A DNA stretch of 64,000 nucleotides from assembly GCA_015680685.1 (NCBI GenBank), contig MNCI01011145.1, forward strand, positions 990,383-1,054,382. The letters are read 5' to 3'. The notes under the pieces were generated by a model. That model had not been told where the DNA came from. It saw only the letters and a list, made by a program, of their open reading frames with translations, and searched no databases. The stretch comes from Gnetum montanum (taxonomy: Eukaryota; Streptophyta; Gnetopsida; Gnetales; Gnetaceae). Below, piece after piece: positions 1 to 11,226 of the stretch; within the stretch, counting starts at the first letter, position 1, and each line of letters opens with the position of its first letter. A program made the position numbers and the translations under genes.

Positions 1-329
1 TTCACATTTGTTGTGGACTGGTGTAATGACCGTGTTGACATTTTGGAAGGTTGGTCCAAAATTACACTCTTCTTTTTTAGTAGTAATGCATGGAATTCCT
101 TGTGTCTCCACAATGATAGGTTCATTTGTTATGTTTTGCATTGGAGTGGTAATGGGTGTTAGCCCTTTTATAGGATTGGAAGACATTATTTTGATGAGGA
201 AGGGTTTTTCACTTGGCTAGCCTTGTGCTAGTTTCTAGGAGCTACTAGGTCTATGAGTTTGGTGATCATGTGTGGAAACTATCCTAAAGAAAGTATGTTT
301 TTGAGATTGTGGCTAAGATTTACTAGCAT

Positions 330-2320
330 TATCATTTATGTGTATGTTTGTAGCACAAGTGACATTCTTTTATTGATGTTATGGTCCCAATCCTTCCTAT
401 GTTTTTGGTGGTGACATATGGTGGAGGAAAGTATGAGAATATTAAGGGTGTCATGAAGGATTAAAGGTTTAAGATGGTGATCCCATAGGAGATGCTGTGG
501 ATTGATGATATTTGGGAGAGTGATAGTAGTGATTTGAGGTAAAGGAAGTAGAACCATATGGAGAAACATGTTGTTGAATAGAGTAGTCATATAGGTCTAG
601 TTGGCAATATGGGTATTCCTGGTTTGTTGATAGCATCCCCCACAACTGTGGGTTTTGCCACTGTGAGTGATAGTAGTTTTGAGGTTGATAAGAAGTCTTG
701 CTAGAATAGTATGGTTGGTTGTAGAGCTATCTATAATTACCTTGTAAGTAAGGTAATTTCCTAGGCATTTACTTTTGTATGAACTTGGGATTCAAAGAAA
801 AAGCCCCAAACTGTTGTAAATGTAACATAACTTAGTGATAGCCCTTTGGATGGTCATATTGGCAGATGTCACATCCATCATCCTTTTCTGTGGATGAGTC
901 TATAGCCTCTTCTCCTACAGCTATTTTCCTTTTTGTTGATAAGTGTTCCTACTTGTTTCATTGTTCTTTTTCCTCTTCTTGTTTTGATCACTTGATCCTT
1001 ATTGCACTATCATATCCTCTACGGTTTTCATGTAGGATGCAACTTTGTCACTTATCAACTCCCACATCTTATCTATCCTTGCTTCAAGTTTAGTGATAGA
1101 CTTTTGTATTGGCAAGGTTTGTTGTGAAATCACCTCATTAAGATATGCCCCTCTTTCCTCATCATAGATATGGACCTTCTTATTTTGAATAGTTTGATCC
1201 TATTTATATTCCTCTACATTATCTTATTTATAGAGCTCTCATTCTTCTTTTGCCACTGGCTCAACTAGCCTTTGTATATGATGGACTTTCAATTTAGATA
1301 ACTAACCTTGGGCGTAAATCCCAAGGGCCTCTCTCATTTGGTTACAAATCCCATCTATGATGTGGAAAAATGTCTCTTTTTGAGAGAAGTCATGGCATGG
1401 ATATCTATGTAGTAGTGAATAGTATCTATCTAAGGCCACATCTAAGGATTCATGTTTTTCTTGCCTCCATCCTTGGATATCTTTTCTCAGGTTGGACACT
1501 CTTGCATAGGTTTGGTATTTCTCATTGAATAGTTCTAGCACTATGGATCATTGATGGATTAAATCTGGTTCTAATGAGCTATACTAACTTTTAGCTCTAT
1601 CAACTAGTGTTCTAAGAAAGAGCTTAAGCTTTTGCCACTTAATCTTGATGTTATGCAAGTTGCAAGCATCATGAAAGGCTTGTAAGTGATGTTGTGGATC
1701 ATAGTTATAGCCTCCCAAAAATTTAGGAATGTTATTAATATCAAGCCCTTTGATGCAATGTTCCCTTTGATGCCTGTGAGGTATTCTAATTGCCTCTATT
1801 ATCTACATCATGCTCCTAGTAGCCAGGTTCATCATCATCAGACATGTTGTGGTGATGATTTCTATTTCTGTTTGTTTGATTATGAAGATCTCTTCTATGC
1901 TCACTTTCATGATCTTGTCTATTTCTATTTCTATCTTTATCTTGATCCCTTAGTGTATCTCTATTTCTATACCTACATTCATCCTTATTAGAACTAGATG
2001 TGGAAGAGGAAGAGGAAGATGGGGAATTGGGAGAATCACCATGGCTACTATATCTTCCCCTATGGTCCCTTGATTTATCTCTTCTAGGTTTGGAGGAGGT
2101 CTTAGGCCTTGAGGCCCTCCTTGTTTCAGGACTTACTTCATCTTCTCTAGGATTTTTTGCATTAGTTGAACATAGTATTTGAGTGTAGTAAGGATCTAAG
2201 TGCATAGGAAATTTCTACTCGTGGGTTTTTGCTCCAGTTTTCCTTAGTATAGTTCTTATTATTTTTCCTACTAGTGTTTCCATTGTATGATGCCTTATTA
2301 GTCCTATGTGAAGAAGACAT
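330..2320 (-). pseudogene. gag: Ath-1 gag, decayed, Athila-like retrotransposon
   Basis: Structural capsid/nucleocapsid polyprotein of an LTR retrotransposon, broken by stops and frameshifts. The start is the ATG at 2318-2320, about 115 bp after the PBS; the first residues (MSSS...NKA) resemble the start of the Ath-4 gag. Domains in order: a basic R/D/N-rich segment (about 1816-2050); the retrotransposon gag core at 1302-1541, with a KYQTYARV...LRKDIQGWRQE...RYYSLL pattern typical of plant gypsy gag; a linker; a short C-D-I-C...Y-D-H-P zinc-binding-like motif at about 834-873; and a Y/H/S/P-rich tail at about 370-600. The same order is seen in Ath-2 and Ath-4, which supports treating the pieces as one gene. 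Serine-rich or basic ORFs on the other strand here are shadows. Pol should follow to the left, off the window; 1-330 is presumably internal to the element but I recognise nothing in it. Confidence 0.8.
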
Positions 2321-2435
2321 GGTTTTGTTTAATAATGTGTGTGACTTAAAAATATTAATTTTTATTAAAAGATGGATCATTAATACATTTACAGTGATTG
2401 TGTACAATATGATTAATCTAGATAACTAACACCAT

Positions 2436-2452
2436 CCCTAGCAATGACACCA
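2436..2452 (-). promoter_or_regulatory. Ath-1 primer binding site, tRNA-Asp-like
   Basis: On the minus strand this reads as a decayed version of the tRNA-Asp primer site used by many plant Athila/Tat elements (TGGCGCCGTTGCCGGGG). Twelve of 17 positions match and all five differences are transitions. It lies one base from the LTR end at 2454, the expected place for minus-strand DNA priming. Confidence 0.8.
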
Positions 2453-2453
2453 A

Positions 2454-3297
2454 TGATGAGCATTAGGTACCCCTACACCCAACCATACAAATCAAAAGTG
2501 TTCATGCATGATTAGGTTGAGTCCCATGGATGGGACTAGTTGTGGCATCTATATTGTTAAGCATTAATCACAGAATGTTATCTTCCCACTTGGACTAGTG
2601 GTAGCCTTATAATGTATGGTTTAGTCCAAAGTGAGGGATATGATAATTAATGTTGTTTGGCCTTTAATGGTCCTAGTTGTGAACATGATGGAAGTTGAGA
2701 ATAGAAATCTAAATCTAAGTAATGATTGTAATGTAAATATACTCTAGCCTAGGATGATGAGCATCTAGTCCTAGGTTACTGTATACATTTTGGGCTTAGG
2801 TAACTGTTACAAGGATTACCAAGTGTTATGCTACTAGGAAAACCAAGTAATAACACTACTGGATTACCAAACAATTACACTTAAATGCTTGAAACTAGTC
2901 ATACTCATTCTGCATTACCAATAAAAAAGTAATGTAAAATTATTGGAAATGTAAATAATTAAACTAAGAAAATAGTAAAAACTATGCTAAGTAAAATAAT
3001 AAAACTAAGTGGATGCTGCAATGAGGAAAAGCAATCTTGATCTTTATTTCTGATCATGAACAATGCCTAAGTACACTTCAATCGAATAAAGATTCCATAG
3101 AACTGCTCAACACCACACAATAGGCATTCACTCTATTGCTAAGTTACAAATATAAATTAACAGATTTTTGTTAGTAAATGATCGAAAGGTGTCCAATACA
3201 TGGCAGGAGTCTTGTATAATTGTGACATCACATCTACGACATTGTAGATGCAACATAGCATCTATGACATTATAGATGCAATGTCTTAGCCAATTCA
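2454..3297 (-). repeat. Ath-1 5' LTR
   Basis: An 844-bp LTR in minus orientation. It begins TGAATTGG at 3297 and ends ...CTCATCA at 2454, next to the PBS. The right boundary is fixed because the coding frame of the Chr-1 protease stops abruptly at 3298. Inside are: U3 direct repeats of a TAGATGC-type motif (about 3225-3290); an R/U5 part with repeated TTGGTAATCC words (2800-2890) shared with the LTRs at 7150-7210, 48780-48860, 54180-54260 and 63710-63770; a U5 hairpin (2587-2633); and a block just before the LTR end that is nearly identical in the other members. Confidence 0.85.
2587..2633 (-). other. Conserved U5 stem-loop, Ath-1 copy
   Basis: On the element strand, TTGGACTA (2622-2629) can pair perfectly with TAGTCCAA (2590-2597) around a 24-nt loop that begins AACCATAC. 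The same position in other LTRs of the family carries a hairpin with changed but still paired bases. It lies about 130 nt upstream of the PBS, in the U5 leader. Confidence 0.7.
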
Positions 3298-3299
3298 CA

Positions 3300-3700
3300 C
3301 TCTATCAATAGGAATCAACTCATAAATTCCATTAGGTCTACCTATAGACCATACATTTTTTGCCCCATCAAACTAAGTACCATTGTCAAAATTCCAAGGT
3401 CTTCTAAGAATTACATTAGCAAAATAAATTCGAAGTACATCATATTTCACTACATCATGATAACTCCCAATTTTAAATTTCAAAACACATTTCTCTTTTA
3501 CCTCTTGAGAGTAATCCCTAGATAACCAATGTACCTTGTAGGGTCTAGGATGAGGATTAGTTACCAAATAAAATCTATCAATTACCCTTGATGAAAGAAC
3601 ATTTTAATGGGCTCACTCATCAATCAAAGTATGAATCCATTCCCCACTAAGCAAACATCTAGCACCAATATGAAATAACAATTTTCTAGAAGGATGGTCT
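3300..3700 (-). pseudogene. Chr-1 retroviral-type protease fragment, chromovirus-like
   Basis: Aspartic protease of a Ty3/gypsy element. The minus-strand peptide contains HPRPYKVHWLS, a conserved spacer, then FKIGSYHDVVKYDV and a terminal RRPWNFDNGT. This matches the plant chromovirus pattern (HPKPYKVQWL...FSIGKYKDEVLCDV...LGRPWQFD) closely enough to assign the family. The catalytic D-S/T-G segment falls at about 3600-3690 and is degraded, with stops. The frame ends at 3298, where the Ath-1 LTR begins. RT and integrase of Chr-1 would lie beyond Ath-1, off the window to the left. Confidence 0.75.
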
Positions 3701-4990
3701 CCTATATTCACATTTTCTATGAATGCACCATAATTTAGTTCAAAAACTTCTTTAATCTTGGGAGACTTAGAATTACCTATTTAAAGAGCTTAGTTGGATG
3801 TCTCTTGTACTTCTATGATTTGCACATCCTTGTCCTTGGCTTTCTTAAGAAGTGGACATTGCCTTTGCTTGTGTCTCCATTCTTCACATTTGAAGCATTG
3901 AATCTTTGATGAGTTGCTGCCTTGACCCTTGCCTTGGTCATTCTTGGCTTTTCCATTCTTATCATCCTTTGGGTCTTCTTGACATGGCTGCCCTCTTTGT
4001 TTTTAGATTTAAACTTGGATCATTTCTTTGATTTTGATTCCTTGTCCTTTTCTTTAGAAGCTTGTTTGCCCCCATTCCCAAATTCTCTTAGTTTCTTTTC
4101 TACATTGGGTTTAAATCATAAGTCTCATTAAGAGTTTGTGGCTCATAGAATGAGAACTCCTATTGATAAGTCATTTTGAGACCTCCTAAAAAGATTGACG
4201 CTTGCTCTTGCTCCTCCTAGTTCACCTTAGCTTGATGGAATAGATCATAAAAGTTGATGTAGAATTTCTTTACATATTCATCATCTTGCCTTAGAAATTT
4301 CAACTTTATAATTATTTCTTACCTCTAATGAGATTGTTAAAATTTTCTTCTTAACCTATATTTCATCAGATTCCAATCTCTAATGGGTTGGTCATTTTGT
4401 TTTTCAAAACCTTAAAATCTATTTTTCCACTAAGTAGAAGTTATATCTTGTAATTTGGATTCAATAACAAGTACCCTTAATTGGTTGGGTATCTTTTCCA
4501 ACTTGAAATGCTTATCAAGTACCTTTAATAAACTTGAGAAACCATTGGTTCCATCTACACCATTGAAAGTCTTTAGTTCTACATATGGGATCATAGTAGC
4601 ATTTATAAATGCTCTAGCAAGTCTTGCTTCATCTTCATCATCAAGCTTGCCATGAGAAGAAGTTGATGTCAATGATGAAGCTTTTGGAACTCTAATATGA
4701 GGATGTAGATTTCCATCCATTGGAATCCTTGGCTAATGGGTTTTAGCTCTCTCATAGCTAGATTGTCCTTCCTCATCATCTACTCCCCCTCTGTCAAGCT
4801 AAGGAACTTCATTGTCACCATTTGAACATGAATGCTTATCATCTCCACAAGTCTAAATATGGATGGAACCTATATTTTAGTATGCATTTGTATTGATCTC
4901 ATCCAATAAAGCAATCATTAGTTGAAAGTCATATTTCATGCTTTGCATGTCTCTATTTAGGGCTTGAAATTGTTTCTTCTTAGGTGCCAT
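3701..4990 (-). pseudogene. gag: Chr-1 gag with CCHC zinc knuckle
   Basis: Gag of the chromovirus-type element. The start codon is the ATG at 4988-4990 (MAPKKKQFQ...), about 50 bp after its PBS. Residues from about 4430-4720 include an acidic stretch followed by YVELKTFNGVDG, the usual gag entry motif (P-x-F-x-G), and then LLKVLDKHFKLEKIP. Further on there is a decayed LRQDDEYVKKFYINFYDLFHQA segment (4200-4330). A zinc knuckle C-F-K-C-E-E-W-R-H-K-Q-R-Q-C (CX2CX4HX4C, with R where G is usual) lies at 3856-3897. Several stops are present. It runs into the protease without a clear boundary. Confidence 0.75.
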
Positions 4991-5040
4991 TTAAAATTGA
5001 CACAAAAAATATGCAATGAAATTCCCAAGTAACAATCAAT

Positions 5041-5057
5041 CTAGCTCTCTCATACCA
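5041..5057 (-). promoter_or_regulatory. Chr-1 primer binding site, tRNA-iMet-like
   Basis: The minus strand reads TGGTATGAGAGAGCTAG, close to the initiator-Met primer site TGGTATCAGAGC used by plant chromoviruses. It sits between the LTR end (about 5062) and the gag ATG (4990). Confidence 0.65.
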
Positions 5058-5061
5058 ATAA

Positions 5062-6780
5062 TGCTAGAGTAGGTTCACTCCTATTAATTTGACCGTTAAT
5101 TCCTACTAAATCTAGATATTATAAAAAATCAATATGCTAGAAAAAAATAAAACTAGCTATTTTTAATTAATATGAGAAGATTACATGAGGCTTCCACAAC
5201 CCACAAATATTCAAATCACTAACAACACTCAAATGATATTATAGAGCATGAGGTTCTAAAACTACATAATGATTGTCCCTAATGCAAGGTATAATTGAAT
5301 AAGATCAAACCTACACAAGCACACAAGAGATACACATAGATCAAATACACATACAATTTGACCATAGAGCTACATACATAATCATGCACTCTCAAACTTG
5401 TGCCTCACATCAACTTTGGATCTTTTCAAAACATGAAACACAACATTATTTATTGGAATCAATGTTAAAAGATCTAAAAATATTTTCTTAATCTTATCCT
5501 AGATATTTCCAAATAGTTCTCTATTTTTTGATCTTTTTCCTATTGTTTCCCAATTTGGAACTACCAACTTGAAAGTTTTCCTAGTTGTATGGGTCATCTC
5601 TAGGCTTTTCAAGATGTCTCTTGCAAAAACTCAGAATTTGAGTGAGATGACTCTCTTGGAAGTGGAAGATGTCTCCTAAAGGTGTAAGATCTCCTTTAAT
5701 AGTGGGCTGCCTTACCTAAGATATCTTCTAGAATTTTGGAATGTCTCCCTTAAGATGTTTTCAACCTTGACAAGATGTCTCCTCTAGAACTGAGATGTCT
5801 CCTCAACATGTGAGACATGTACTATTAGAAGCTAGTTGTTAGTAAAGATGTCTCCTAGACATATGAAATGTCTCATGTTTCATCTTGATTCTTAGCCCAA
5901 CTATCTCCTTGATCTCCAAGACATCTTTCCAACTCTCAAAACCTACAAAAATAATCTATAGGAAAGAAAAAAATGAATTATAAGAGGTGTCCCTATACTA
6001 ATTATTAAGGCTAGCTCAATATTTTCTAATAATATTTTAAATATTTTATTTTTGAAATATTAATGTTTCATATATAAGTTTTCTATTAGTTTTCATCCCC
6101 AATTTATTAGTACTTATAGAGCTAGTTTCCTTTAGCTTCTTATACTTTATGCATATTCTAGTTTCATTGCATAACACATTTATATGCCTAAACTTTTTGC
6201 CTCAATTCCAGCTCTCCTACTTGAAATTTGATTACTTTTGCTTTAATATCTTTAGTCTTTCCATTAGTTTCATGGCTTTTTCTACCATGATCTTTATTCT
6301 AGCAAAGTGCAACATCCATGTCTATTTCTGAACAATCTCATAATGTTACTCTTGTGTAGAGGATTTATGATGAGTCTAGTATAAATAGTTGATTCTAGTG
6401 CACCCTAGGGATTAACTTTATATTCATCTATAAAATTGTTCCAAACTTGCTTATTTGTAGTCCACTTCATCTCTTGTGGAATCTTAATTTCTTGAAAATA
6501 AGTAGGTGCAACAACATTACAACATATGACTCTTGAATATTCTAGAATTTCTATAAGAATTTCTTATCATCAATTTTAACCTTATATGATAGTATCCTTA
6601 TCATGTACTCTAAATTCTATTAATTTCTCATTATGCCAATATGTTGTTCCTTATATATTTCCATGAAACAATCCTCTAATGTTAAATTAAAATGTAGGAA
6701 TACTTTAATGTTTTAGTGAAATCCTTTGAGGTCAATTTCAGGATGCTTACATTTGGCTTTGGGTGGTCTATCATAGTATT
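5062..6780 (-). repeat. Probable Chr-1 5' LTR and adjoining unassigned DNA
   Basis: A left boundary TG at 5062 next to the PBS supports an LTR end. The right end is not found and the sequence meets the Ath-2 LTR at 6786. The part at about 5590-5930 carries many scattered copies of GATGTCTCC/GAGACAT, as sub-repeats in a U3 would. The part at 6150-6780 has a weak minus-strand reading frame that I cannot identify. The 853-bp LTR to its right is not part of it. Confidence 0.4.
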
Positions 6781-6785
6781 ACTAC

Positions 6786-7638
6786 TGATGAGTGGCAAGT
6801 ACCCCTACACCCAACCATATGAATCACTAAGCATTCACACATGATTCAGTTGAATTCCATCAACTTATAGCCTTCTAAGTACACTGGTGTCTAGGAAGTG
6901 AAACTAACCTATTGAAATCATTCTCTTCCCAATTACACTTGTGAAATGCAAAGGCATGGTTAAGTGTAACTGAGGCATATGATTTTTATCATTTTTTATG
7001 TTTTCTATTTTAAGTCACCTAAGGATGAGAATAATGTATAAAATAAAATAATTAAATTGCTAATTAATCTAACTAGCTACACCTAACTAATCCTAACATA
7101 AGCATTCATTCCCACTTGCTGTACACATCTTGAACATATTTAACATTACTTGGTTATCAAACATTAAGCATTACTGGGATTACCAAGCACTAAGTGTATG
7201 CTCGAAGTGGTTGTACTTATGTGCTTAATTAATCATTATTTAATCTAGCTTAATTTAGTTTGATTACTTAAAGCATTTAAGGAACTTGCATAAAACATTA
7301 AATTCATAAATAAATGATTAATGTATTTTGAGGTGCTACAAGGTTTATCAAAAAGCTCATTTTTATTACTGAACACATTATTGTGCTTAGGTACAACGAA
7401 GCTCAAATAAAAATCCGTACACTCTTGACTCCTACTATGGGCACTTAGAAAAATATTCTAACTTTCATGTATGAAAACTACACGAGCTTTGCTACAACTA
7501 TAATAAGGATTGTCATAAACACAGTGGGTGAGCACATATTTATAGGCAAAAATAGACACTAAGTCGATGCAGCCATGTCAAAGCATTAAATCATGCATCG
7601 ACGAGGCCTAGTCAATGCAACTAATTTATGATTCATCA
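6786..7638 (-). repeat. Ath-2 3' LTR
   Basis: An 853-bp LTR, TGATGAATC (at 7638) to ...CTCATCA (6786) on the minus strand, with the same TGATGA/TCATCA ends as Ath-4. It is assigned as a 3' LTR because a purine tract lies directly outside its 5' end (7639-7650) and the bases further upstream resemble those before the Ath-4 3' LTR. A TATA box (TATAAATA) lies at 7537-7544, with U3 motifs CATTGACTAGGCC (7605-7617) and TCGATGCA upstream of it. The 5 bp outside the left end (6781-6785, actac) would be one target duplication; the partner is lost. Confidence 0.85.
6933..6969 (-). other. Conserved U5 stem-loop, Ath-2 copy with compensatory changes
   Basis: On the element strand, TTACACTT (6962-6969) pairs with AAGTGTAA (6933-6940), 8 of 8, around a 21-nt loop starting AACCATGC. 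Aligned with the Ath-1 stem TTGGACTA/TAGTCCAA, three pairs differ in sequence but remain paired. Confidence 0.7.
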
Positions 7639-7650
7639 TACCCCCATAAT
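7639..7650 (-). promoter_or_regulatory. Ath-2 polypurine tract
   Basis: The minus strand reads TTATGGGGGTA immediately before the TGATGAATC start of the LTR. The Ath-4 counterpart is ATGGAGGCA before its 3' LTR. This is the plus-strand primer site for reverse transcription. Confidence 0.75.
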
Positions 7651-7868
7651 TGAATGAAAAATCATCATTGAGTTCTTTACAAAATTGGGAAGATATAGAA
7701 TTATTGATTGATGACAGAAATATGAAAAACACAAACAAACACTAACTGCTCGAGTGTATAGATAGATAATCATTATAAAATTTTTTGGTATTGAAGAGTA
7801 CAAAACTGAATACTAGGACAAAATTAACAAACACAATCCTTTTGAGGATGTAAAGATGATGGAGAATG

Positions 7869-10707
7869 TTAAATGATCCTAGGTGGTGGAGGCTCCTAAG
7901 GTTCCGAAGGACCTTCTCCTACTTTAGGCACACTCGATGGTCGAGGCTATTCTGGTTGTCCTACTATAGCTGCAACTTCTGGTGAAAGATGAAAAGCATC
8001 CAACAATGCTTTCATCTTCTCCTTCTCTTGGGATCATGCATGGTCCACATAGCTTTGCTAATGTGGGTTGAAATGGGCACATTCCAAGAACAAGACATTA
8101 TTGGGAACAACACCTTGACATTAATGAACTAGGCAACAAATTGTTTACATTCGATGTTGAATGCCCTAATTGCATTTTGTAGTTCTTGTTAATTGTTCAT
8201 TCTTCTAGCTAGGTTCTTAGTAGTTGATCTTTGATCATGGAATCTTACCCTAAGAACTTCGAGTTTAGCATTTATAGTCTCAAGATTTTGCTTGGTCTCC
8301 TTGTAGTACCTTGAACTCTACCTTGTACAACAAGTACGAGCTAGCCACCTATTTCTCTAACTCTAACTATGGTCATCTAATAGTTTGCATTGCCAGTTTT
8401 GCATATCATAGATTGAAAAGCTTCATGTAAATAGTCATCTCTTCAATCAACAACTCCTTCATGCAAATCTCTACTTTGTTGTAGGCATCTATCATATAAA
8501 CGATAGGTTTCCACACATGGTTTCTTTGCTGGAGTTGCTAGAGGGTCTCATTAACTTTTGCCTTAGCCATCTAGATGTGTTTTTAATTAACTTCATTTTG
8601 TAGGCCAACCTAATCTCTGTAGTGGTTCTTGATTCTTTCAAATTTGAGAGCCTCATTCTTCTAGGCAGAAATATCAATTGTAGATTTTGGCATAAGGCAT
8701 GGACTTCATCCAATGAGAGATTTCTATTTTCAGCTACTAATATCCTTAGTTTAGTGTTTACCCTAGCTAGATACTCTTGCTATTGATGGATGAAATTTTT
8801 CATCTACTATTTTTGCACATTAACATTCCCCAGCCAATGATTCTCTGCAGTTAGCATATCATTCTTTAGGTGCATTTGGACTAGGTCTTTCTGAACTTAA
8901 TGTTTTGGCCTCAACCATGGATTAGTGAAAGATGGCTGTTACCATCCTCTCTTTAACTTGTTTAAGTTTGTCTTGAAGTTGGTGAAAAGCTTCATCTCTT
9001 GTTAGTGTAGGGTTGAGAAGCATAAAATCAGCAAGGCAAGCTCTTAATTTAACAACCTCTATGGCTAAGTAGTGGTTTTGTGATTGAGACATTTCAAGTT
9101 GCCCTTTAAAAATGATGCATTTACCCTTTGCTTCAAGTAGCTCCAACTAATTTGTAGTGATGTTATTCGAAAAATCAAAGATATCTAGAATTGGTTGCTT
9201 GGTTCTCACCAGTTAGTCTAGCTACTCATGTTGGGATGCACTCAAGCTACTATTAACAGTTCCTATAGACATCTACATATCTCTAAGTGCAAAAACATTT
9301 GGTACAAACATTGTAAGTGTATTCAGTGCTTTGGTGATTCAATCAACAACCACTTCCACTACTATCTCCTACCCTTTGTGTTGCATCACCAAGATAGTTT
9401 CCCCCTTGCCCACCTTCGAGCATACTTAAAAGGTAGTGGCATTCCTAGAGATTTTTGGAAGTTGTTGTTGTTACTAGAGAGACAATGTTACCTATTAAGC
9501 AATAGGATTCAACTTCGAGGGAAGTTGTGTTCTTTGGGCTGGGAATATTAGAAAACCTCTCTTCATTTGACCAATTGTTCAAGCCACTTCATTGAGGTGA
9601 CTCATTATAGGATGGTACACAGATGGATCCCTACCACTTGTCCCTACTCGCTACTCCTACCCACACCAGAGTTGCTTTTGAATTTTGCATAGGCACTTAA
9701 TGGATGAGCAAGCCTCTAGTGTTGTTTCTTGAATGGGTGGTGGAGGTGGCAGTTGTTGCTTCTCTTCTTTGGACATAATAGGGGACTTGTCTTTCATCAT
9801 TTTAGACTAGGAGAAAATGGGAATATGTTTGATTATGTCATTTGCATAGCAAATTATCCTTGCACTTTTACAGAGTTTTCTAATAGGGCATGAAAATGTT
9901 AGGGCTTTCCTTCCATGTTCATTTTCCTTGAAGTGATTTTCTATCTCTAGATAGATTAGCTATGGAATATTTATAGGGAATTTCTCACTTAAATCGACAC
10001 ATGCAAAGGTGAAGAAAGTAGTTACCTTGCTGGGTCTCACCATTGGATTGAGGTGATAAGTTGCTATCTTGAAGTATATGCACTCCATTGGTGTGAGCAT
10101 GTCAAACTCCTTGTGGTTAACACGATAACACTGTTGGGTTCACTCTTTTTTTACCTTTGGGTCTACTTACATGGAGGTCTCTGCTACATGGATTTTAGAA
10201 TTAGGTAGACCAAGAGCCTACGTAATAGCTTCTACCAAGTAGGACACCCGAATGTCCTTGATTCTCACAATGGCTCTTGCCTTTCTCTTGTTTCAAAAGA
10301 GATATGTCTCTCCCATGTAGCACTCCCCACTAGGAGTGATGATTGGCCTCATAAAAGAGTTTTGTAACTATGTCTTAACTTCTAGTGGAGCATGTTCTAT
10401 GAATGGTCCACAATTTAGTTCTTGGAGAATTGAGCATTGGACCTCACAAGGCTTGATCGTATCAAGGAAGGCTTGTGTTAATGTGACCTCAAGTCTTGGT
10501 ATGGGCCTTAGAGCCTCTCCTGGATGAGATTGTTTAGTTGTAGCCTCTTCTTTGAGAATCTATTGGACAGATTCCACTTCAGGCTCCTCCTAAAGAGATC
10601 CTGTTGCATGAGTTTCTATTGCTTGATCCTAGGCTTGTTCCTATTGCTCCCTTCCAATTCTAGGTTTTTTGTTCTTTTGTTGGGATGGTCCTCCTTCCTA
10701 TGGCCAT
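7869..10707 (-). pseudogene. Unidentified long third ORF of Ath-2, coiled-coil rich
   Basis: I do not recognise this protein. A frame of roughly 940 codons can be followed from an ATG at 10705-10707 to a TAA at 7869-7871, with occasional frameshifts. It is interrupted mainly by TAG/TAA/TGA at places where Q, R or W would fit. The N-terminal part (about 10336-10707) is E/Q-rich and leads into a folded-looking region at about 9760-10330 with MRPIITPSGECYMGE..., RIKDIRVSYLVEAI and HKEFDMLTPMECIYFKIATY. A P/Q spacer (about 9720-9770) follows, then long helical, charge-rich segments at 8492-9146 (MELLEAKGKCI...LQDKLKQVKERM; LRILVAENRNLSLDEVHAL) that look like coiled coil. The tail (7870-7990) is proline/glutamate-rich. 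Its position, after integrase and before the 3' LTR, is where Athila elements carry their env-like ORF, but I see no signal peptide or membrane segment. Confidence 0.6.
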
Positions 10708-10744
10708 TTTGATTTTGGTATGAAATAATTGAGATACCTTATCT

Positions 10745-10991
10745 CTATAGGAAAGTTACATTTGACTAAGTTATGATCATGGCCAATTTGATCATTTTAA
10801 TTATTATTTTATTCTTATTATAATATCAATAAGTAATTTTCGGTTTATTGGAGTTTTTTGGAAGGGTTAAACTCTCAAAATTGATAGTTTAATATTATTA
10901 TATTCATTAATCCTTTGGGGAAGTTAGAAAAATTTTGAAAACTTTTTGGTAGAAACCTTAAGGTTTGTAGCCCCCACAACTAAGAGCTTAC
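10745..10991 (-). other. Candidate leader intron of the Ath-2 third ORF
   Basis: On the minus strand a strong donor (GGAG|GTAAGCTC, intron from 10991) is followed 247 bp later by CCTATAG|AG (intron end 10745), and the ATG of the third ORF comes 38 bp after that. It was found by eye only. Spliced subgenomic RNAs for the third ORF are a reasonable expectation in Athila-type elements. Confidence 0.4.
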
Positions 10992-11138
10992 CTCCGATAG
11001 CTACAGGATCGAAGAACGGAGTGAGTTAGACAAATGGTGTGAAAGTTATGGGCTCTAGAAGGTTTTGGGATTTGAAAAATTACAAAGAATTCACTCCCAT
11101 TTTGAAGAAAATGACAAAAATTCCTAAGTGTTGGGTAG

Positions 11139-11226
11139 TATTTATAGAATTTTTATGCTGCATCGACATGGTCTAGTCGATAAGGCTACATCAACTTGGC
11201 CTAGTCAATGTGGCTATTAACCATCA
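11139..11226 (-). promoter_or_regulatory. LTR-U3-like internal promoter upstream of third ORF
   Basis: The minus strand has CATTGACTAGGCC (11198-11210), a second TCGACTAGACC and GTCGATGCAGC, then TATAAATA at 11139-11146. The Ath-2 LTR has the identical 13-mer at 7605-7617, TCGATGCA motifs and TATAAATA at 7537-7544, in the same order. The surrounding sequence is otherwise unlike the LTR. It lies about 150 bp before the candidate splice donor. Confidence 0.5.

Noticed and set aside
1816-2182. Glu/Ser-rich ORFs on the plus strand
   Set aside because: Shadows of the low-complexity gag segment on the minus strand.
6150-6780. Weak minus-strand frame suggestive of a viral or LINE-type protein
   Set aside because: Too many stops and no motif that I could name; left as unassigned.
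6740-6790. A tRNA-Asp-like PBS left of the Ath-2 LTR
   Set aside because: It needs many transitions plus mismatches. The PPT on the other side shows this is a 3' LTR, so no PBS is expected here.
10740-11226. Region read as the 5' LTR of Ath-2
   Set aside because: Only the U3 core motifs and TATA match the 6786-7638 LTR; the rest is unrelated and no PBS adjoins it.
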